In this document: one piece after another, positions 9,901 to 18,342 of the stretch | How the letters are laid out: each line of letters starts with the position of its first letter | How positions within the stretch are numbered: position 1 is the stretch's first letter | DNA from: a bacterium | GTDB lineage: Bacteria; Ratteibacteria; UBA8468; B48-G9; JAFGKM01 | DNA length: 28,845 nucleotides | Assembly: GCA_023230585.1 (NCBI GenBank) | Contig: JALNXB010000023.1 | Span: forward strand, 1-28,845 | Direction of reading: 5' to 3' | Position numbers and translations under genes: made by a program | Notes under the pieces: model-generated | Told to the model about the DNA's origin: nothing | The model's database searches: none | What the model saw: only the letters and a program-made list of their open reading frames with translations

Positions 9901-11457
9901 ACAGTTCATATTACCGTAAGAAGTAAAAGAAGATATCCATTGACCGCCTCTATTAAAATAACCAATATAAGGGCTATGTCCCCAATTTATGTACCCGTTC
10001 ATTGGGAACAGTACATTGGGAAGCAATAACCTATCCCAACAATCCGATATATATAACTCTTCGTTAGGAAATTTTGTAATATCTTTATGGTACATAGGTA
10101 CGCCAAGAGCCTCGGTTTCACACAACCATTCAGGGTCTGCAATAACAAGAGGTGTTCTTGCGGCAGCAACAGCAACCTTTTTTACAACTGCCTCTTGATA
10201 GTTTCCCTTTAAAGGTAAGAACCATATATCGTGAGTACCAGCAGAACCTTGGGCATTACTAGGAATTTTTGCAAGTCTTGCTTTACCAGGACTACCTCGT
10301 CCTTTATCAGCCCAACCTTGCCAATATTCTTTAGCAAGAGTTTCTGAACGAAAATCGAGTTCTCTACCGCTACGGTTTGACCATAAGACAGCCCTTGCGC
10401 CCCGCGCACCAAAAGATATTTCTTTAGGGAACCTTTCTGCTAACCAAGGCATTACCAAAGTTATACCAAAATTGTTATATTCCCCAAAAGCCCAATCACC
10501 TGCAACTTTCATCTCTTCGAGAGTTGTATTTTTTCGGTTTGAGAAACTTCCTATTACAGCTTTAGAATCTCGTTCAATAAAATGAGGATACTGGTCTTGA
10601 AGCATATATATTTCAGAATCTTTTGCTGAAACTTTTCTAACAATCTCTTTGCCTATTGCACCTGTTGCACAGTAGACATTATCAGGAGATGTGGGAGTCT
10701 TAAATTCCAAACCATAATCTTTAACCCAAATCTTGTTTGTATCTTCTGTCAATATCAAGGAATGAGTAATCTTTATATAAGGAACCCCTGCAGAAAAGTA
10801 GAACCAGACATCTGCTCTCGCAACCTTCACTCCAGATTGGGTTACATACCAACCTGAACGTTTAATAACAAACCGGTTAGGACCATCTTTAAGCACAGAG
10901 TTGGTAACCTCTGCAGATTCTCCTGCCACTCTTGCTTCTATTCCTGAGTTAGTAACAAGGTATGCACCTAAACCAGAATTGCTTAATATCTGAATCCTCT
11001 CTCCGCCGGATGTAAGCCAACCTTCTTCTGGAAGGAGTTTGTCTTTTTCAAACCTATACTCTGCAACCCCTGTATTAACAGTAAATCCACCATTGGCTTG
11101 CTCTGTTACTTTCAAAGGGTTAGGATAATCCCTTCTTTTGACTTCCTGACCGTATTCAACCCTATAATTTCCTTGTGGTGAAGATGTAAAACCAGCCAAT
11201 GCCCACCTAACAGTTCCGTCCATCCAAGTAGCCGATATATCCACCTGAGAAGGTATTTCTGTATCTCCACTCATTATCCTTACTGCAGATATATCTTTAA
11301 GTTCCCCTTTTGGAAAGGATATACTTGCAACAAGAGGCCAAGAGGAATTTAGGTTAGATATATCATTTATTTTTAAACCAAATTCATTTGCCCTGCTTAT
11401 GTTACCTAAAAGGAAAAAAAAGACCACAATAACCCAATAAGATTTTTTAATCTTCAC
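6937..11457 (-). CDS. Giant secreted protein, exo-rhamnogalacturonan lyase-like (PcRGLX/YetA-like) with LamG-type C-terminus
   Basis: A 1506-residue exported protein starting at GTG 11457, with a strong AGGAGG seven bases upstream. A signal peptide (residues 1 to about 23, core VIVVFFFLLGNI) is followed by a beta-barrel region with SISFPKGEL and WMDGTVRWALAGF. I recognise that pattern from the N-terminal RIFT-barrel domain of PcRGLX/YetA-like proteins (PL26-type exo-rhamnogalacturonan lyases). A helical Trp/Tyr-rich centre (about 440-830, with MPNDIGHWPLEYYLTGDE) fits an alpha/alpha toroid. A beta-sandwich follows. From about 1098 a LamG/concanavalin-like domain runs to the end, with GTVEFWYKPDW and GEWNHIAYTWAF, but it is interrupted at about 1230-1397 by a second sandwich containing WWMQAWVNGELVLDT and LKKGDNILAVRY. 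The lyase assignment is a family-level inference; export and polysaccharide binding are better supported. Confidence 0.65.
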   Translation of the reverse strand: MKIKKSYWVIVVFFFLLGNISRANEFGLKINDISNLNSSWPLVASISFPKGELKDISAVRIMSGDTEIPSQVDISATWMDGTVRWALAGFTSSPQGNYRVEYGQEVKRRDYPNPLKVTEQANGGFTVNTGVAEYRFEKDKLLPEEGWLTSGGERIQILSNSGLGAYLVTNSGIEARVAGESAEVTNSVLKDGPNRFVIKRSGWYVTQSGVKVARADVWFYFSAGVPYIKITHSLILTEDTNKIWVKDYGLEFKTPTSPDNVYCATGAIGKEIVRKVSAKDSEIYMLQDQYPHFIERDSKAVIGSFSNRKNTTLEEMKVAGDWAFGEYNNFGITLVMPWLAERFPKEISFGARGARAVLWSNRSGRELDFRSETLAKEYWQGWADKGRGSPGKARLAKIPSNAQGSAGTHDIWFLPLKGNYQEAVVKKVAVAAARTPLVIADPEWLCETEALGVPMYHKDITKFPNEELYISDCWDRLLLPNVLFPMNGYINWGHSPYIGYFNRGGQWISSFTSYGNMNCYFLQRHAWYLFARSGERKYFNYAHRYNRITGDYALIHWDAPDKPKGMFTWQKAPIKSLPHYWGNTYKMYDMMPNDIGHWPLEYYLTGDERSKDITMLIGDTFKKKWSLKDATNIRDTHSFLTIRKFVVLYMLTGDEFFAKKAKELADIFIDIKEQTGVAKKYSDYGCTMYKDQRHVVDLYMYYTETGDELGKQAFLKLLNHRYFYNRNPHAQTYQSIAAFAYPIAYQLTGDENYLKVAAQTLRSGFGSSFRTLEEQLKTMPTDPGKWRTMPNYGIASHSHPFLAVPAALKFLKDKGWQGENWPVLVKGAQANNAKILFEHKKGRETIFNIHVVTSPGGKINTELFSYPSLQPKSLSEFKTEFEQRILVPRILSAKAARPMYRDDEAEFQYWVKVTVPTTIDEGLYLLSFGGNESFTVLDSTSDKVSLYCPEGYWTATEVEGDGWAVTGQMEAGRLGENAPFYFRVPKGLETLEIFVNRPQIIKAPDGTVVVGGENKNTGKLSIPVRGRNGIWSAHKISSAGTDGAGLVYTQLLNIEPVVAFGSPNRLSEQVTGIPTQKVSVVSTSESKNDLEFVEGIDGKGLRLSDKKSVSFPAGQELSMGGYSFFPGLQGTVEFWYKPDWSIQDIILGRGDSFRVKSFLTGPHAHLGYRYGIRFRDKFFYSDVILELLGELSKEKLDPRFIHRKSMVGKEERYIFKKGEWNHIAYTWAFAEPEKVSSVEKIEGNLTWPVVWRIFGPVDKNDPILPKEVLNSYPEEIVVAGKTLKKNDKVVRQTRYDFPGILKGEFQEKTAYIFLNLKSPRAQKVTLGMGADWWMQAWVNGELVLDTTETSNVHYPFSIWNHTVNVDLKKGDNILAVRYIRSKTSLLALGGPKELRTPASGDIQWEFSIFVNGKCMNEYRNRLQVRFLRQPKDKETLKPSTKRKDVVLGPFDGTMDTLRISDIVRYNSDFTPSKKAPELDENTRALFLFNGNLKGVSAQTEGALEAK

Positions 11458-11629
11458 AAGTTTTCCTCCTTATATGACGTCAACTAAATTGATTGCTCTT
11501 TTACCTTACAGTCATAATTTAAAGTGTTATAGAAATTTATTATACTAACAATTTTATCTATTATCTCTTTTTTTTAAAGCAACAAGATTAAAAATACCCT
11601 ATTGGTCACCTTACAACAATTACTACTTG
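11458..11629. other. Gap between pseudopilin gene and giant exported protein
   Basis: An AT-rich gap without a gene. On the minus strand it holds a TATAAT hexamer at 11544-11539, but no convincing -35 box at the right distance, then the AAGGAGG ribosome binding site. No clear terminator hairpin is seen between the two genes. Confidence 0.4.
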
Positions 11630-12313
11630 CTACTTTAAATGTAATGATTTGTAATTATAGTTCTTATCAAAATAGAAGATTTCGTTGAATTTTGCTGAAG
11701 TATCAATAACAAAAGTGTTTGTTGCTTCAATAAACCGTGATTGTGTGGCACTTTCAACGTGCCCATCAAGAAAAAGAAGGTTTACATTTCCATTATGCCT
11801 AAAATGAATTCTTCCGGGACTTGTGCTTGAGTCTGCATAATTTGCAATACGATACTGTTGTCTATAATATGTATCAGTAGAGGCTACATTGGCTAAACTA
11901 TCCGCAAATATCCAGAAATCAGATATCGCATATCCTGCCATCTCAAATTTTTTACCATTATAAATAGTGTTCGAATCAGCAATTGTTGGAGGTAAATAAG
12001 TTTTTCTTGCACCGTAGGTGGCATACGGTTTTGAAGAATCGTATTTATAAGGTTTTTCAGCAGGACACACTATCACATCAGTAGATATATAAGGCCTGTA
12101 GCAACTATCATAAAGAAAACTGGGCCAATAACTATCATAATCCTGCATATACATAGCAACCCCTATGCCAATCTGTTTTAAGTTGTTCATACAAGCAGTA
12201 CTTTTTGCTCTTGCTCTGGCTTTAGAAAGAGCTGGTAGAAGCATTGCGGCAAGTATTGCTATTATTGCTATTACCACCAACAACTCTATCAGTGTAAAAC
12301 CTCTCTTTTTCAT
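11630..12313 (-). CDS. Type II secretion/type IV pilin-like protein with H-x9-DG motif
   Basis: A 227-residue prepilin-like protein. The class III leader MKKRG is cut before FTLIEL by a prepilin peptidase, leaving an N-methylated Phe and a hydrophobic helix (VVIAIIAILAAMLLPAL). Charged and alpha-helical residues follow, then a globular domain with NNLKQIGIGVAMYMQDYDSYWP. Near the C-terminus HNGNVNLLFLDGHVES matches H-x9-DG exactly, a hallmark of the DUF1559-type pseudopilins abundant in PVC and related bacteria. It lies 34 bases downstream of a second such gene, preceded by GGAGATGAG, and upstream of the giant exported protein. It may be a surface fibre or secretion pseudopilin subunit; its exact job is not known. 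Confidence 0.85.
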   Translation of the reverse strand: MKKRGFTLIELLVVIAIIAILAAMLLPALSKARARAKSTACMNNLKQIGIGVAMYMQDYDSYWPSFLYDSCYRPYISTDVIVCPAEKPYKYDSSKPYATYGARKTYLPPTIADSNTIYNGKKFEMAGYAISDFWIFADSLANVASTDTYYRQQYRIANYADSSTSPGRIHFRHNGNVNLLFLDGHVESATQSRFIEATNTFVIDTSAKFNEIFYFDKNYNYKSLHLK

Positions 12314-12347
12314 TTTTTCTCATCTCCAATTTTATTAAAATTGTTAC

Positions 12348-13085
12348 CTAATACTCTTTGTAAGGGTCTCTCAAGGTATATGGTCTGCTTAGGGGGTTTG
12401 TTTGACGACAGTTAGGAAAATCTTTAACGTCTAAATACCTATATGGCCCACCACGCAAATACGTAGAAGCCCATTTTGCGTGGCCTCCAACATAAAGAAC
12501 GTTCAGACCAAACCAGTCGTGATTTTCTCTAAGTTCTCCCATTCTAAGATGTTGATTACTTACAGTCCATGCGTTATAACCATCTTTTCTATCTGCCATT
12601 ATGGCTGTATCTGGATGTGTCTGTATAGAAAGACCGTAAGCATAAGCGTATGAACAGGTAGAAGTGGTAATTGAACCTGGTCTAGCAGTTGATGGTTTCT
12701 GGGATGTACTTGGGCAAACAAAAAGGTTACAGTCTGTTATATAGGCAGGGGTTTCTAACGCAGGGCTGGAACTACCAGTTTGAGCGTTTGTTGGGACCGT
12801 CTGCCCTGTAAGTAAAGCTAATGACCTGTTAGTTTTGGAAGCTGCTCGAGCGGCTTCGTCTGCAAAATCCATATCTTCTCTTGGCTCAAGAAGAGGAAAC
12901 CATCCACCCCAGTCCTGTGCATAAATATGGAGAACAAGACCAAGTTGTTTAAGGTTGGCAAGACAAACACCTCGTCTTGCAGTCTCTCTTGCTTTGGCTA
13001 AAGCAGGTAGAAGCATTGCGGCAAGTATTGCTATTATTGCTATAACTACTAACAACTCTATTAAGGTAAAACCCTTTTTTTTCAT
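12348..13085 (-). CDS. Type II secretion/type IV pilin-like protein, degenerate H-x9-DG motif
   Basis: A 245-residue prepilin-like protein, first gene of the minus-strand run. The leader MKKKG and the hydrophobic segment from FTLIELLVVIAIIAI are almost identical to the downstream paralogue, then LANLKQLGLVLHIYAQDWGGWFP diverges from it. The C-terminal motif is altered: HDWFGLNVLYVGGHAKW has the Asp of the usual DG replaced by Gly and one extra residue in the spacing. The ribosome binding site GGGGGTGA lies eight bases before ATG 13085, and a promoter is seen at 13192-13221. Family membership is firm, function (minor pilin, pseudopilin, carbohydrate-related fibre) open. Confidence 0.85.
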   Translation of the reverse strand: MKKKGFTLIELLVVIAIIAILAAMLLPALAKARETARRGVCLANLKQLGLVLHIYAQDWGGWFPLLEPREDMDFADEAARAASKTNRSLALLTGQTVPTNAQTGSSSPALETPAYITDCNLFVCPSTSQKPSTARPGSITTSTCSYAYAYGLSIQTHPDTAIMADRKDGYNAWTVSNQHLRMGELRENHDWFGLNVLYVGGHAKWASTYLRGGPYRYLDVKDFPNCRQTNPLSRPYTLRDPYKEY

Positions 13086-13191
13086 TTATTTCACCCCCTT
13101 TACCTGTTTGACTGTTTTTTCAAGAAAACTACTATATTACATATTCATCTTACATTCTATATATGGTTATAAAAACCTAGTTTTTGCTATT

Positions 13192-13221
13192 ATTTTACTC
13201 CCTCCTTACAAATATTGTCAA
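13192..13221 (-). promoter_or_regulatory. Sigma70-type promoter for the pseudopilin gene run
   Basis: On the minus strand TTGACA (13221-13216), an 18-base spacer and TAAAAT (13197-13192) are seen. This would give a leader of about 100 bases before ATG 13085. The -35 box is perfect and the -10 differs from TATAAT at one base. Confidence 0.55.
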
Positions 13222-13359
13222 ATATTTTAGAACCCCTTAATACAATGGGTTTTAGGGAGAAAAACACTATAAAAAAGAAAGAATATTTAAAAAAAAGAGC
13301 CTACACTGGCAAGGAAGTTTTTATATCAATTTTTAAATAACAATTTTAGTATATATAAA

Positions 13360-13388
13360 TTGACATTTACAATAAAATAGTGTACTAT
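13360..13388 (+). promoter_or_regulatory. Sigma70-type promoter for the gyrB operon
   Basis: TTGACA (13360-13365), a spacer of exactly 17 bases and TACTAT (13383-13388). The predicted start near 13395 leaves a leader of about 70 bases before ATG 13466. Confidence 0.7.
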
Positions 13389-13394
13389 ATTGAT

Positions 13395-13424
13395 TTGACA
13401 CAATAACACCGCACGATTTACTAA
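13395..13424 (+). promoter_or_regulatory. Possible second, tandem promoter for gyrB
   Basis: A second TTGACA (13395-13400) is followed after 18 bases by TACTAA (13419-13424). The -10 box is weaker than that of the upstream promoter, so this one is tentative. Confidence 0.3.
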
Positions 13425-13465
13425 AATAGAAAAATATTGTGCGATAATGAACGGAGAAGAAGAAA

Positions 13466-15835
13466 ATGGCTATAAATGAACAGAAATATGATGCGACTAC
13501 TATACAGGTTCTTGGCGGAATAGAAGCTGTCAGGAAAAGACCTGCTATGTATATTGGAGATACTTCTATATCTGGCCTTCACCATCTTGTCTATGAGGTT
13601 ATGGATAATAGTATAGATGAGTCTATGGCAGGTTTTTGTGATGAAATACTAATAACCGTACATACAGACAATAGCGTTACAGTATCTGATAATGGTAGAG
13701 GTATTCCAGTAGATATACATAAAACAGAAAATAGACCAGCAGTAGAAGTTATTATGACGGTTTTACATGCTGGAGGTAAGTTTGACAAAAAAGCTTATAG
13801 GGTTTCAGGTGGTTTGCACGGAGTTGGTGTTTCTGTTGTAAACGCTCTTTCCGAATGGTTTGAGGTAGAAGTTAAAAGAAACGGAGAAGTATATCACCAA
13901 AGGTATGAAAAAGGTAAACCAGTCACTGCTCTTACTGTTATTGGAAAAACAAAAACAACAGGCACTAAAATCACTTTTAAACCAGATGAAGATATATTTG
14001 AAACATTTGAATTTGACGACACTATTCTTACCGGAAGATTTAGAGAACTTGCCTTTTTGAATGCAGGTATTAAGATTAATTTTGAAGATGAGAGGAAAGA
14101 AGTAAAAGAAGATTTTCATTATGAAGGTGGTCTTATCTCTTTTGTAGAATATCTGAACCGTAACAAAAAAATTCTTTTTAATTCTCCCTTATATTTTAAG
14201 AAATCCGAAGAGGATATAGAGGTAGAGGTTTCTTTTCAATATAACGATGGGTATAGCGAAACGGTACTATCTTTTGCTAACAATGTGAACACAAAAGAAG
14301 GAGGAACCCATATTACAGGGTTTAGAGGTGGCATCACGAGAGCTATTAATGAGTACGGCAAAAACAACGGTTTTCTTAATGACAAATCTCTTGCTGGTGA
14401 AGATATAAGAGAAGGGCTTGTTGCTGTAGTTAGCGTTAAACTTGCAGAACCTCAGTTTGAAGGGCAGACCAAAACAAAACTTGGAAACTCTAAAATTAGG
14501 TTCCTTGTAGAAAGTATAACCTCTCAACAGGTTTTTACTTTTCTTGAAGAAAACCCTGAACCTGCAAGAGAAATAATCAATAAATGTGTCTCAACCGCAA
14601 GAGCAAGAGAAGCAGCAAGAAAAGCCCGTGAACTTACAAGAAAAAAACTTTCTGAAACCGGCGCCCTACCTGGAAAACTTGCTGACTGTACTATAAAAGA
14701 GCCCGACAAAAGAGAAATCTTTATAGTTGAAGGAGATTCTGCTGGAGGAAGTGCTAAGCAGGGACGTGACAGGTTTTTTCAGGCAATACTTCCGCTTAGA
14801 GGTAAAATTATCAATACCGAAAAAGCGCCTCTCGAGAAAGTCTTAAATAACGAAGAAGTCAAAATGATGATAAGTGCAATAGGTGGCGGAGTGGGAGAAG
14901 ATTTTGATATAACAAAAACAAGGTATAACAGAATCATTATTATGGCTGACGCAGACGTAGACGGGGCACATATAAGAACCCTTCTTTTGACATTCTTTTA
15001 CAGACAAATGTTAGATCTTATAAAACATGGGTATATATATATTGCTCAACCTCCTCTCTATAAAATTAAGAAAGGTAGGAAAGAGGTTTATATAGATACA
15101 GAAAATGATATGGATAAAACTCTTGTTCAGTTTGCAAAAGATAACGTTTCTCTTAAAATCAAACAAGGTGATCAACTGTTGGATAGCAATAACCATTTTT
15201 CAAGTCTTGCAACTTTAAGCAAAAAACTTAATGAGATTAAGAAAAGTTTGGAAAACAAAGAATTAGAGATAGAAGATGTGTTTGACTATAGAAAAGAGCA
15301 TAATAAAACTCCCATCTACTGGATAATATATGAAGACAAGAAACGACTTTTTGCAACAGACAAAGAACTATCTGATTTTTTACGGGAGCAAGGTAAAGAA
15401 GAGATAGACCTATTTTCTACTGAGGAGAGAGATTATAAACTTGTTGAACTTTATGAAGCAAGAGATATAGAAAAAATTTTAACTAAACTTGAAGAGTATG
15501 GCATAAAACTTGAATCTACTTACGATAAAATATTTGCTCTTGAAGAAGGTGAAAACAAAATCGAATATTACAATTTTCCCGACCTTTATGAAACAATTAA
15601 GGCAAAAGGTAAAAAAGGGCTTTCGATTCAAAGATATAAAGGGCTTGGAGAAATGAACCCTTCACAGTTGTGGGAAACAACAATGGACCCAGAAACCCGT
15701 AGAATGAAAAGAGTTGTGCTTGAGGATGCTGCAAAAGCAGAAGAGATTTTTACAGTTCTTATGGGTGATGCAGTAGAACCAAGACGAGATTTTATAGAAA
15801 GGTATGCTAAAGAAGTAAAAAATCTTGATATTTAG
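13466..15835 (+). CDS. gyrB: DNA gyrase subunit B, long form
   Basis: ATPase subunit of DNA gyrase, which introduces negative supercoils. The GHKL ATPase domain shows DNSIDE near residue 47, VSDNGRGIPVDIH and GGLHGVGVSVVNALSEW; the TOPRIM domain shows EGDSAGGSAKQGRDR from about 422 and MADADVDGAHIRTLLLTFFYR from about 493 with its acidic metal ligands. The C-terminus has QRYKGLGEMNPSQLWETTMD. At 789 residues it is the long form. An extra segment of roughly 160 residues (about 550-710) precedes QRYKGLGEM, as in proteobacterial GyrB, and absent from the short Gram-positive type. GGAG nine bases upstream supports the ATG. It heads the operon and the downstream GyrA has a GyrA box, so this is gyrase rather than topoisomerase IV. 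Confidence 0.98.
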   Translation: MAINEQKYDATTIQVLGGIEAVRKRPAMYIGDTSISGLHHLVYEVMDNSIDESMAGFCDEILITVHTDNSVTVSDNGRGIPVDIHKTENRPAVEVIMTVLHAGGKFDKKAYRVSGGLHGVGVSVVNALSEWFEVEVKRNGEVYHQRYEKGKPVTALTVIGKTKTTGTKITFKPDEDIFETFEFDDTILTGRFRELAFLNAGIKINFEDERKEVKEDFHYEGGLISFVEYLNRNKKILFNSPLYFKKSEEDIEVEVSFQYNDGYSETVLSFANNVNTKEGGTHITGFRGGITRAINEYGKNNGFLNDKSLAGEDIREGLVAVVSVKLAEPQFEGQTKTKLGNSKIRFLVESITSQQVFTFLEENPEPAREIINKCVSTARAREAARKARELTRKKLSETGALPGKLADCTIKEPDKREIFIVEGDSAGGSAKQGRDRFFQAILPLRGKIINTEKAPLEKVLNNEEVKMMISAIGGGVGEDFDITKTRYNRIIIMADADVDGAHIRTLLLTFFYRQMLDLIKHGYIYIAQPPLYKIKKGRKEVYIDTENDMDKTLVQFAKDNVSLKIKQGDQLLDSNNHFSSLATLSKKLNEIKKSLENKELEIEDVFDYRKEHNKTPIYWIIYEDKKRLFATDKELSDFLREQGKEEIDLFSTEERDYKLVELYEARDIEKILTKLEEYGIKLESTYDKIFALEEGENKIEYYNFPDLYETIKAKGKKGLSIQRYKGLGEMNPSQLWETTMDPETRRMKRVVLEDAAKAEEIFTVLMGDAVEPRRDFIERYAKEVKNLDI

Positions 15836-15900
15836 ATTTAGGATTTTACAAAGATATTTGCGTTAAAACATTACGCATATTAAAAAGGATGGAAAAAAGA

Positions 15901-18342
15901 ATGGCAGACGAAGGAAAAATAGTACCTATTGGCGTAGAAGATGAAATGAAAAGTTCCTATATAGATTACGCTATGAGCGTAATTGTAGGAAGAGCTTTAC
16001 CTGACGTAAGAGATGGGTTAAAACCTGTACACAGAAGAATCCTTTATGGGATGATGGAACTTGGAATAGAACCAGGTAAAGCCCACAAAAAATCTGCAAG
16101 AATTGTTGGTGAAGTAATGGGAAAATATCACCCTCATGGTGATGCAGCTATATATGAATCTATAGCAAGAATGACCCAGACCTTCTCGCTCAGATACCCT
16201 CTTATTGACGGGCAAGGAAACTTTGGTTCTATAGATGGAGACCCTCCAGCTGCAATGAGGTATACAGAAGCAAGATTTAAACAAATTTCTATGGACATTC
16301 TTTCTGATATAGAGAAAGATACAATAGATTTTATGCCTAACTTTGATGATTCTCTTATGGAACCTTTGGTATTGCCAAGTAAAGTGCCCAACCTTCTAAT
16401 AAACGGTTCTTCTGGTATTGCTGTAGGAATGGCTACAAACATTCCGCCACATAATTTAAATGAAGTAGTAGCAGCCTTAATGGAACTTATAGATAATCCT
16501 GATATAACCATCGAAGAGATAATGGAAGTTTTACCTGGTCCAGATTTTCCAACAGGAGCCTCTATATGCGGAAGAGAAAGTATAAGACAAGCTTATACAA
16601 CAGGTAAAGGAATTCTCACAATACGCGGAAAGGTTGACGTAGAGGAGAACAAAAAGAGAGAATCTATTATTATAACAGAGATACCTTATGAGGTTAACAA
16701 AGCAAATCTTGTATCTCAAATAGCTCGCCTTTCTTCTGAAAACAAGATAAGCGGTATAAGTGAAGTAAGAGACGAATCAGATAAATCAGGTATGAGAATA
16801 GTTTTAGAAATCAAAAGAGGCGAAAACGCAGATATTATAATCAACCAACTATACAAGTTTACTCAACTTCAGACATCATACGGTATCATTAACCTCGCTT
16901 TATCTAACCATCAGCCAAAACTTCTTAACATAAAAGAGATGTTACAACTATTTCTTGACCATCGTAAAGAGATAGTTTTGCGAAGGGCTGCTTTTGAATT
17001 AAGAAAAGCTGAAGATAGGTACCATATAATATGTGGACTTATAATTGCTCTCGATAACCTTGATGAGGTTATAAAAATAATTAGAGAATCTCATACAGTA
17101 GAAGAGGCAAGAACAACCCTTGTAGCTACATTCAAAATGAGCGACAAACAATCTCAGGCAGTTCTTGCTATGCCTTTATCAAGATTGGTTGGACTTGAAA
17201 GGGTTAAAATACTTAAAGAACAAGAAGAGTTACAGAAAACAATAGCAGAGTTGAAAGAAATATTGGCAAGCCCTGAAAAGGTTAAACAAATTATTAAAAA
17301 TGAACTGAACGACATAAAAGATAGGTTCGGAGACGAAAGAAGAACAGAAATAACTGGTTCAATTGAGGATTTTGATGAACTTGACCTTATACAACCAGAA
17401 GATATCATTGTTACTGTTTCTTTGGAAGGGTATATAAAGAGAACTTCTTTAGAACTTTATAGACGCCAAAGAAGAGGTGGAAAAGGGTTTATTGGAGTTA
17501 AAACTAAAGAAGAAGATTACGTTAAACACCTTTTTGTCTGTTCTACTACAGACACTATCCTTTTCTTTACTGAAACAGGTCAAGTGCACTGGCTAAAAGG
17601 ATATCTAATACCTGATGCAGGAAAAAATGCTAAAGGAAAGCCAATAGTGAACCTTTTAACCATTGATACAAAAGAGAGGATATCGGCTGTAATACCTGTT
17701 AAAGAGTTTTCAGAAGATAGTTACCTTCTAATGATAACCCAAAAGGGGATAGTTAAAAAAACTATTCTAAACCTATATAGCAGACCAAGAAGAGGTGGCA
17801 TAAGAGGTATAAACTTAAGAGATGGTGACAGGCTTATTGAAGTACGTGCAACAGATGGTAAGCAAGATATACTGTTAAGCACAAAACACGGATTAAGCAT
17901 AAGATTCTCAGAAAAAGAAGTAAAACCTGTCGGAAGAAATTCTATAGGGGTTATTGGTATAAGGTTCAAAAAGAAAGAAGACGAAGTTGTGGGCTGTGGA
18001 GTTTTTGCTCCTACTGATAAAGAAAGGTCATTGTTTACCGTATGTTCAAAAGGTTATGGAAAAAGAACTATGATCTACAATTACCGCAAACAACACAGAG
18101 GCGGTACAGGTATCATAGATATAAAAACAGGCGGTAGAAACGGGTATGTTATAGGAATAAAATCCGTTAAACCAAAAGATGAACTCATTTTAATTACTAA
18201 AGGTGGAGTAACTATTAGGATGACTGCTGATGATGCAAGAACGGTCAGCAGAAACACACAAGGTGTTCGGCTTATAAAACTTGCTAAGGGAGATGTAATA
18301 ATGGACTTAGCCCTTGTATCAAAAGAAGATGAAGAAATTTGA
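15901..18342 (+). CDS. gyrA: DNA gyrase subunit A
   Basis: Breakage-reunion subunit of DNA gyrase, about 813 residues. Visible are SYIDYAMSVIVGRALPDVRD at the N-terminus, catalytic Tyr121 in RYTEARF, and a beta-pinwheel C-terminal domain carrying the GyrA box QRRGGKG at 523-529, which marks gyrase and not ParC. In the quinolone-determining region the sequence is GDAAIYES, with Ala82 and Glu86 where E. coli has Ser83 and Asp87. An ATG at 15889 would add four residues, but AAAAAGG directly abuts it. ATG 15901 lies 11 bases from the same AAGGA and fits better. The last 14 bases overlap the next gene. Confidence 0.97.
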   Translation: MADEGKIVPIGVEDEMKSSYIDYAMSVIVGRALPDVRDGLKPVHRRILYGMMELGIEPGKAHKKSARIVGEVMGKYHPHGDAAIYESIARMTQTFSLRYPLIDGQGNFGSIDGDPPAAMRYTEARFKQISMDILSDIEKDTIDFMPNFDDSLMEPLVLPSKVPNLLINGSSGIAVGMATNIPPHNLNEVVAALMELIDNPDITIEEIMEVLPGPDFPTGASICGRESIRQAYTTGKGILTIRGKVDVEENKKRESIIITEIPYEVNKANLVSQIARLSSENKISGISEVRDESDKSGMRIVLEIKRGENADIIINQLYKFTQLQTSYGIINLALSNHQPKLLNIKEMLQLFLDHRKEIVLRRAAFELRKAEDRYHIICGLIIALDNLDEVIKIIRESHTVEEARTTLVATFKMSDKQSQAVLAMPLSRLVGLERVKILKEQEELQKTIAELKEILASPEKVKQIIKNELNDIKDRFGDERRTEITGSIEDFDELDLIQPEDIIVTVSLEGYIKRTSLELYRRQRRGGKGFIGVKTKEEDYVKHLFVCSTTDTILFFTETGQVHWLKGYLIPDAGKNAKGKPIVNLLTIDTKERISAVIPVKEFSEDSYLLMITQKGIVKKTILNLYSRPRRGGIRGINLRDGDRLIEVRATDGKQDILLSTKHGLSIRFSEKEVKPVGRNSIGVIGIRFKKKEDEVVGCGVFAPTDKERSLFTVCSKGYGKRTMIYNYRKQHRGGTGIIDIKTGGRNGYVIGIKSVKPKDELILITKGGVTIRMTADDARTVSRNTQGVRLIKLAKGDVIMDLALVSKEDEEI

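Larger units (their letters stand above)
13086..13465. other. Divergent promoter region between pseudopilin and gyrase genes
   Basis: 380 bases without a gene. It holds a minus-strand promoter toward the pseudopilins and one, possibly two, plus-strand promoters toward gyrB, listed separately. The remainder is very AT-rich, with a TTTAAAAAAAAGAGCC stretch. No GC-rich repeat module was found here, unlike most other long gaps in the window. Confidence 0.6.

Noticed and set aside
11539..11544. TATAAT on the minus strand upstream of the giant gene
   Set aside because: No acceptable -35 or extended -10 accompanies it, so it is not listed as a promoter by itself.
13466..18342. ParE/ParC (topoisomerase IV) as alternative identity of the pair
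   Set aside because: The second subunit carries a QRRGGKG GyrA box, and GyrB is the long gyrase form.
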